34,339 bases of DNA from Myxococcales bacterium (GTDB taxonomy: Bacteria > Myxococcota_A > Polyangia > Polyangiales > Polyangiaceae): contig JAAZAA010000331.1 in the NCBI GenBank assembly GCA_012514535.1, positions 1 to 34,339 of the forward strand, read 5' to 3'. A program made the position numbers and the translations under genes. Within the stretch, counting starts at the first letter, position 1, and the number at the start of each line of letters is the position of its first letter. The notes under the pieces are model-generated. The model was given only the letters and a program-made list of their open reading frames with translations, did no database searches and was not told where the DNA came from. Positions 30,076 through 34,339 of the stretch are shown in pieces.

Positions 30076-31128
30076 ATGAATTCGCTTTCTGCACGGGGTG
30101 GTAGCCCCCTTCGCTTGGGCCTTTTGGGAGCGGCGCGCATCGCGCCCGCGGCGGCCATCGAGCCTGCTTCGGGGCTCGTGGACGTCGTCGGCCTGGCGGC
30201 GCGGGAGCGCGGGCGCGCGGAGGCGTTCGCCAGCGTTCACGGCATACCGCGGGTGTTCGACGACTACGCGGCCCTGGTGGATTCGCCGGAGGTGGACGCG
30301 GTTTACATCGCCTTGCCGTGTTCCCACCATCACGAGTGGACCTCCCGGGCGCTCGACGCGGGCAAACACGTGCTGTGCGAGAAGCCCTTGTCCTGCAACG
30401 CCGGGGAGACGCGGGAGCTGGTCGAGCGCGCGGAGGCCGCGGGGCTCGTGCTCATGGAGGCGCACCACTGGCGCTATCACCCCCTGGCGGCGCGGATCGG
30501 CGCGCACCTGCGCTCCGGCGTATTGGGGCGCATCCGCCGCATGAGCGCCGTGTTCGACGCACCGATTCACGATCCCGACGACATCCGCTGGCGCCTCGAG
30601 CTCGGGGGAGGAGCCCTCATGGATCTCGGTTGCTACCCGGTGCAGTGGCTCCGGTTCGTGGCCGGAGGGCGAGGCGTGGTGGTGTCGGCGACCGCGGAAG
30701 AGCACTCGCCTGGCGTCGATCGATCCATGCGCGCGACGTTGGAGTTCCCGGGGCCCATCGAGGCGACCCTGGCCTGCTCGATGGACCCGGCGGGGAGCTT
30801 CCGGGCGACCCTGCGCGTCGAAGGGGAGGGGGGCGTGCTCGTCGTGGACAACCCCGTGGCTCCCCACGCGGGGCACGAGCTCGTCCTGACGACGACCGCG
30901 GGGGAACGTCGCGAGCGTGTCCCGGGCGGCACCACCTACCGCCACCAGCTCGAGGCCTTCGTGGAGGGAGTCCGCACCGGCGCGCCAGTGCTCACGGGGG
31001 GCGACGATGCGATCGCCACCGCGGTCCTGATGGACGCCATCTATACCGCTGCCGGGCTGCCGCTGCGCGGGGAGGCGCGGCTCGCCGCGCCTGCAGCGTT
31101 CGAATTCGCTGGTAAGCTCACCGAGTGA
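30076..31128 (+). CDS. Gfo/Idh/MocA-family NAD(P)-dependent oxidoreductase
   Basis: A 350-residue protein with an N-terminal Rossmann fold (LRLGLLGAARIAPAAAI, VFDDYAALVDSPEVDAVYIA) and the family's catalytic EKP motif in HVLCEKPLSC. The C-terminal alpha/beta domain contains EAHHWRYHPLAARI and LGGGALMDLGCYPVQWLRF. Family members oxidise or reduce sugars, inositols or trans-dihydrodiols; this one most resembles the dihydrodiol/glucose-fructose oxidoreductase branch. Substrate unknown. The ATG at 30076 has GGGAAA upstream. The VOC gene starts inside its stop (GTGA overlap), so the two act together. Confidence 0.92.
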   Translation: MNSLSARGGSPLRLGLLGAARIAPAAAIEPASGLVDVVGLAARERGRAEAFASVHGIPRVFDDYAALVDSPEVDAVYIALPCSHHHEWTSRALDAGKHVLCEKPLSCNAGETRELVERAEAAGLVLMEAHHWRYHPLAARIGAHLRSGVLGRIRRMSAVFDAPIHDPDDIRWRLELGGGALMDLGCYPVQWLRFVAGGRGVVVSATAEEHSPGVDRSMRATLEFPGPIEATLACSMDPAGSFRATLRVEGEGGVLVVDNPVAPHAGHELVLTTTAGERRERVPGGTTYRHQLEAFVEGVRTGAPVLTGGDDAIATAVLMDAIYTAAGLPLRGEARLAAPAAFEFAGKLTE

Positions 31129-31544
31129 GCCCGGTGCTGACCCACCTCGCCCTCCACGTGCCCGACGTGGAGGCGTGCGTCGCCTTCTACACGCGCTACT
31201 GCGGGCTCGTGGTGACCCACGAGCGCCCCTCCTCGAGCTCCGGCGGGCGCATCGTGTGGATGGCGCGTCCGGGGGACGAGGGGCGCTTCGTGTTCGTGCT
31301 GTTGCCGGGCGGCGTGCGGCGGGAGCCCGAAAAGCGGGCGTTGAGCCACCTGGGCTTTGCCCTGGGATCGGTGGAGGAGGTCGACGCGGTGGCGGCGCGC
31401 GGGGCCGCGGAGGGGTGCCTGCTGTGGCCTCCCAAGCGGGAGCCCTATCCGGTGGGCTACTATTGCGGGCTGCTCGATCCCGCCGGCAACTGCGTCGAGT
31501 TCTCCTACGGGCAGCCCCTGGGGCCCGGCGCGCCGCGGCCCTGA
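31125..31544 (+). CDS. VOC/glyoxalase-fold protein
   Basis: A 139-residue protein with two beta-alpha-beta-beta-beta units: LTHLALHVPDVEACVAFYTRYCGL with a metal-ligand His, and ALSHLGFALGSVEEVDAVAARG with a second His. The end YYCGLLDPAGNCVEFSYGQ has the usual closing Glu. This is the vicinal oxygen chelate fold of glyoxalase I, dioxygenases and isomerases; the reaction cannot be told from sequence. It starts at a GTG overlapping the stop of the oxidoreductase gene by four bases, which suggests a shared pathway. The C-terminus is a short Pro/Gly tail. Confidence 0.88.
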   Translation: MSPVLTHLALHVPDVEACVAFYTRYCGLVVTHERPSSSSGGRIVWMARPGDEGRFVFVLLPGGVRREPEKRALSHLGFALGSVEEVDAVAARGAAEGCLLWPPKREPYPVGYYCGLLDPAGNCVEFSYGQPLGPGAPRP

Positions 31545-31558
31545 AGCGGGAGTCGGGC

Positions 31559-32698
31559 TCAACGGCTGAGGCCGACGCGCCTGCGGGCCTCGAGGCAGTG
31601 CTCTCCTCCGCGCTCGAAGTCGCGACAGGTCCGGGGGCGTTCGGCGTAGATGCGGCAGGTGAAGGGTTCCTCCGAGGGCCGATGCAGCGGCAGCAGCGGC
31701 CGGGTCGCGTCGGACGTCGGCAGGCGAGGCAACACGGGCGCCCCACCCGACAGCGCGACGCAGCGCCCGTCCGGGCGGAGCAGCTCCGCGCCCTCCTCCG
31801 TGACCTTGACCAGGTCCGGATGACGCCGAGCCACCGGCTCGCGCGGCCCGATCACGACGACGTCGTAGGCCTCCCGACAACAGGCGCCGCAGGACAGGCA
31901 GTCGAGGGAGCTCTCGAATCGCTCACAGGAGGGCCACGCGCCGTCGGCGCGAAGCTCGGGGACCTGGCGACAGCGTCCGCCCCTCGTCGCCGCCGTGTAC
32001 CATCCGCACTCCCCGCAGGTGCGGCCCGCGACGGGATCGAGGCGGAACCCGCTCGGGTGCGGCGGCGCGCGCCGCTCGAGCAGCGCCGACAGGGGAGGGG
32101 CGCCCCCGTCTGCGGAGGACGCGGGGGGAGCGTCGCGCTGCGCGGGCGGCACGGTGGGGCAGGCGGCGTGGAAGATCGTGGCCGTTCGCTCCAGGGCGTG
32201 GCCCAGGTGGGGCGCCCAAGGGCGTGTCTCACTGCGCCGCAGGGCAACCCGCGCGCGGACGATGCTGCCTCCGTCGGGAGCCCCGGGCGTCGCGACGAAC
32301 GGATCGCGCGCGAGCGCGTCGTAGAACGCCCGGTGGTTGGTCGTCGGCGCGAGCACCTGCCGAAGGCCGAGGGGCTCGAGCAGGGCGGCCTGCACGCGCA
32401 GGCAGGCGTGCTCCAGACTCAGGTGGACGTCCGTCTCGTTGTCGAGCCCCCAGTCCGGCTCCTGGAAGCTCTCCGGGCCCATCACCAGGGAGTGACAGAG
32501 CTCGTGGAGGATCATCTGCGCGAGGCAGTCGTCCGCGTCGAAGGCAGCGGGCGGCGCCAGCCAGAGGGTGCCTCGCCCGTCCGTGGCGGCGAACACGTCG
32601 CGGTCCCGGGCCACGCGCAGGCCGATGGCGCGCGCGGTCTCGATCCAGAGCTGGTCGAGGGGATCGACGTAGCGGTGGGTGACGACGCGTTCCTGCAA
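31559..32698 (-). CDS. Metalloprotease-like (HExxH) domain fused to YkgJ-type cysteine cluster
   Basis: A 379-residue fusion. The N-terminal part (1 to about 120) has MILHELCHSLVMG (His65, Glu66, His69: HExxH) followed by EPDWGLDNETDVH, like a small zincin fold. The middle (150-220) is Pro/Ala-rich. At 228-258 there is a Cys-x2-Cys-x11-Cys-x14-Cys module (CGECGWYTAATRGGRC). At 267-274 comes the YkgJ signature CLSCGACC, followed by Cys313, Cys348 (FTCRIYAERPRTCRDF), Cys358 and Cys368: twelve cysteines in all. YkgJ-family proteins probably bind zinc or iron-sulfur clusters. The start is a TTG at 32698, forced by an in-frame stop at 32720-32722 with no ATG or GTG between. It follows the UspA gene across a large hairpin. 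Function unknown. Confidence 0.82.
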   Translation of the reverse strand: MQERVVTHRYVDPLDQLWIETARAIGLRVARDRDVFAATDGRGTLWLAPPAAFDADDCLAQMILHELCHSLVMGPESFQEPDWGLDNETDVHLSLEHACLRVQAALLEPLGLRQVLAPTTNHRAFYDALARDPFVATPGAPDGGSIVRARVALRRSETRPWAPHLGHALERTATIFHAACPTVPPAQRDAPPASSADGGAPPLSALLERRAPPHPSGFRLDPVAGRTCGECGWYTAATRGGRCRQVPELRADGAWPSCERFESSLDCLSCGACCREAYDVVVIGPREPVARRHPDLVKVTEEGAELLRPDGRCVALSGGAPVLPRLPTSDATRPLLPLHRPSEEPFTCRIYAERPRTCRDFERGGEHCLEARRRVGLSR

Positions 32699-32713
32699 CG
32701 CGCTCGAGTATGG

Positions 32714-32751
32714 GCTCCGTCACCGGCCGCGCAAGCGGCGCGTGACGGAGC
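32714..32751 (-). terminator. Two-tier hairpin between uspA and the cysteine-cluster gene
   Basis: A perfect outer stem GCTCCGTCAC/GTGACGGAGC (32714-32723 and 32742-32751), a 2x2 internal loop, an inner 5-bp stem GCCGC/GCGGC and a GCAA loop on the plus strand. It begins directly at the uspA stop and has no U-tract after it on the minus strand. Probably a terminator or RNA-protecting stem. Confidence 0.7.
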
Positions 32752-33714
32752 TCAGTCGTCCGCCGGGCGATGGGTCACGAGCACCGGGACCTGCGCGTGA
32801 TGGATGACGCTCTCGGCGACGCTCCCCAGCATGAGGTGCGCGAGCCCCCGCCGCCCCTGGGTGCCCATCGCCACCAGGTCGAAGCGCTCGCGCTCGAGCA
32901 GCTCGAGGATCTTCGCCGCGGGGTTGCCGAAATCCACGTGACACTTGTCGATGGTGATGCCCTCCTCCTCCGCTTGCCGCTGCAGCTGGGCCATCTCCTC
33001 CTGCGCGACGCGCTGGCTGATCTCGAGCCAGGTCATGGGGGCGCCGACGGTGCCGGGGCTGCCGAGCAGCGGATCCGCGGAGGGGGCGCCCACCGCCACC
33101 TCGGGGGGGACGACCAGCGGCGACGGGCCGACGTGCAGGACCTCCACCGCGCCGTTCTCGCGGGAGGCGAGCTGGGCCGCGACGCGGAGGGCTCTCGTGG
33201 CGGCCTCCGAGAAATCCGTCGCGACGAGCAGGCGCCGCAGCGCGGACAACCCCGTGGGGGGGACGGTCAGCACCGGGCACGGTCCGCCCCGGATGACCCG
33301 GTTGGCGACCCTGCCGAGCAGGAGCTTGCGCACCGTGGCCTGGCCCGTTCCGATCACGATCAGATCGGCCTTGTGGCTGGCGGAGAAGCGCAAGATCGCG
33401 TCCGCGGGGGACCCGAGCAGGATCTGGGTATCCAAGCGCTCACGAGCGCCGGGGACGGCGGCCTCGAGCTCCTGCAGGCTCTTGGCCAGCCGCTGGTCCG
33501 CGTCCTGGCGGGCGATGTCCGAGAGGGGGCGAGCGCCCTCGCCACCCAGCGGTCCGAGCATGCGCGGGCTGACGTAGTGAGGGATGTCGAGCACATGCAC
33601 GACGAGGACGCGCCCATCGGTCATCCGCAGGCTGGCCTCGAGGGCGCGCTGTGACGCTTCGGAGAAATCGATCGCACAAAGGACGCGCCGGAAGTTGCTG
33701 GAATGATCGGTCAC
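32752..33714 (-). CDS. Tandem universal stress protein (UspA family)
   Basis: A 320-residue protein with two Usp domains: residues about 8-150 (RRVLCAIDFSEASQRAL, ILLGSPADAIL, DLIVIGTG) and about 160-318 (RRLLVATDFSEAATRAL, DLVAMGTQGRRG). The second has a complete ATP-binding signature G-x2-G-x9-G-S; the first is degenerate (Gln in place of the second Gly). The insert in domain two (about 210-240) is Pro/Gly-rich. The GTG at 33714 has AGGAGG 5 bases upstream, a strong site; a GTG at 33735 is in frame but has no ribosome site. Usp proteins bind ATP or act as general stress factors. It is divergent from the peroxiredoxin gene at the right edge. Confidence 0.92.
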   Translation of the reverse strand: MTDHSSNFRRVLCAIDFSEASQRALEASLRMTDGRVLVVHVLDIPHYVSPRMLGPLGGEGARPLSDIARQDADQRLAKSLQELEAAVPGARERLDTQILLGSPADAILRFSASHKADLIVIGTGQATVRKLLLGRVANRVIRGGPCPVLTVPPTGLSALRRLLVATDFSEAATRALRVAAQLASRENGAVEVLHVGPSPLVVPPEVAVGAPSADPLLGSPGTVGAPMTWLEISQRVAQEEMAQLQRQAEEEGITIDKCHVDFGNPAAKILELLERERFDLVAMGTQGRRGLAHLMLGSVAESVIHHAQVPVLVTHRPADD

Positions 33715-33886
33715 GATGGCCTCCTGATTGGACACTCGAGGGGAGCGATCCGCCAGAGACGGGCGCGGTGCTGCTGCCGCCCGTCTCGGGCGGCAGCGCC
33801 CTCTGATGCGATTGTACCCGGTGGCTCACGGCTGGCCATCCCGGCCGAGCAACCCTGGACGTTCCGGGCCGGACGAAGTATGCGAA

Positions 33887-33905
33887 CCATCACTCGGCGT
33901 GATGG
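33887..33905. promoter_or_regulatory. Perfect palindrome upstream of the 2-Cys peroxiredoxin gene
   Basis: CCATCAC-N5-GTGATGG, 7-bp perfect arms, 67 bases before the peroxiredoxin ATG and between the divergent uspA and prx genes. It is a candidate operator for a dimeric regulator. Confidence 0.5.
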
Positions 33906-33971
33906 CGGCCCGCCGGGCCCGATACCGTCGCGGCGACCTGGCCATTTCTCAACCCAAAGGTAGGTACGAAC

Positions 33972-34339
33972 ATGGGCGTTTTGGTTGGCCGTAAGGCTCC
34001 CGATTTCACCGCGAGCGCCGTGCTCGGCAACGGCGACATCGTCGACAACTTCACCCTCTCCGAGGCGATCCAGGGCAAGTACGCGGTCGTCTTCTTCTAC
34101 CCCCTCGACTTCACCTTCGTGTGCCCTTCGGAGCTCATCGCTTTCGATCACCGCATCGAAGAGTTCAAGAAGCGGAACGTCGAGGTCATCGGTGTGTCCG
34201 TGGACTCCCACTTCACCCACAACGCGTGGCGGAACACGCCCGTCGAGAAGGGCGGCATCGGGCCGGTGAAGTACACCCTCGTGGCGGACCTGAGCCACGC
34301 GATCTGCCGCGCCTACGACGTCGAGGTGCCCGCCGGGAC
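33972..34339 (+). CDS. Typical 2-Cys peroxiredoxin (AhpC/Prx1 type), 3' end cut
   Basis: The first 122 codons of a 2-Cys peroxiredoxin: MGVLVGRKAPDFTASAV, then VVFFYPLDFTFVCPSELIAF with the peroxidatic Cys, VIGVSVDSHFTHNAWRNTP and GPVKYTLVADLSHAICRAYDVE. It follows typical AhpC/Prx1 enzymes closely; the resolving Cys would lie beyond the window. It is a different subfamily from the AhpC at 13741-14280. The ATG has AAAGGTAGG upstream. It is divergent from uspA, with a palindrome in the shared spacer, so joint stress control is plausible. Confidence 0.95.
   Translation, partial: MGVLVGRKAPDFTASAVLGNGDIVDNFTLSEAIQGKYAVVFFYPLDFTFVCPSELIAFDHRIEEFKKRNVEVIGVSVDSHFTHNAWRNTPVEKGGIGPVKYTLVADLSHAICRAYDVEVPAG

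Overview
The window is GC-rich, densely coded bacterial chromosome, most likely from a myxobacterium-like member of Myxococcota (Polyangia/Sandaracinaceae type). Evidence: codon third positions are almost all G/C; several lipoproteins have Gly/Ser/Ala-rich linkers after the lipid cysteine; there is a MopE-type metal-binding lipoprotein and an MshEN-domain protein. Ectoine genes imply exposure to salt or drought. No tRNA, rRNA, CRISPR, insertion sequence or phage gene is visible. Both ends cut genes: a lipoprotein at the left and a peroxiredoxin at the right.

Layout. 1-4.9 kb: mixed housekeeping genes (partial MopE-like lipoprotein, Rdx/SelW-like protein, MshEN protein, atypical SDR, lipoprotein methyltransferase, Bcp-type peroxiredoxin). 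4.9-12.4 kb: a minus-strand operon read from 12132 down to 4942. It encodes a delta-60-repeat lipoprotein, an imelysin-like lipoprotein, a membrane enzyme related to vitamin K-dependent gamma-carboxylase (HTTM) and a FecA-like TonB-dependent receptor with a Glu-rich N-terminal tail. Two related 15-bp operator-like sites precede it. This is the most unusual system here. 12.5-15.3 kb: a coiled-coil protein, then ahpC-ahpD divergent from oxyR.

15.4-18.6 kb: a plus-strand, overlapping three-gene operon: a DprE2-like reductase, a DprE1-like flavoprotein with a long Pro-rich tail, and a MarR/CosR-type regulator. It converges on the ectoine operon (ectA-ectB-ectC and a sodium/solute symporter, 22451 down to 18604). 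The ectA promoter carries two adjacent perfect palindromes, probably the target of that regulator. Upstream of ectA is an array of about ten degenerate 14-18 bp tandem repeats.

22.8-30.0 kb: two lipoproteins (His-cluster and EF-hand), an MscS channel, a structured 355-bp convergent spacer, a desaturase plus second TonB-dependent receptor operon, and a divergent LysR regulator. 30.1-34.3 kb: a Gfo/Idh/MocA oxidoreductase coupled to a VOC protein, a metalloprotease-like/YkgJ cysteine-cluster fusion, a tandem UspA protein and a 2-Cys peroxiredoxin. The recurring themes are peroxide defence (three peroxiredoxins, AhpD, OxyR), metal uptake (two TonB receptors with lipoproteins) and osmotic adaptation (ectoine, symporter, MscS).
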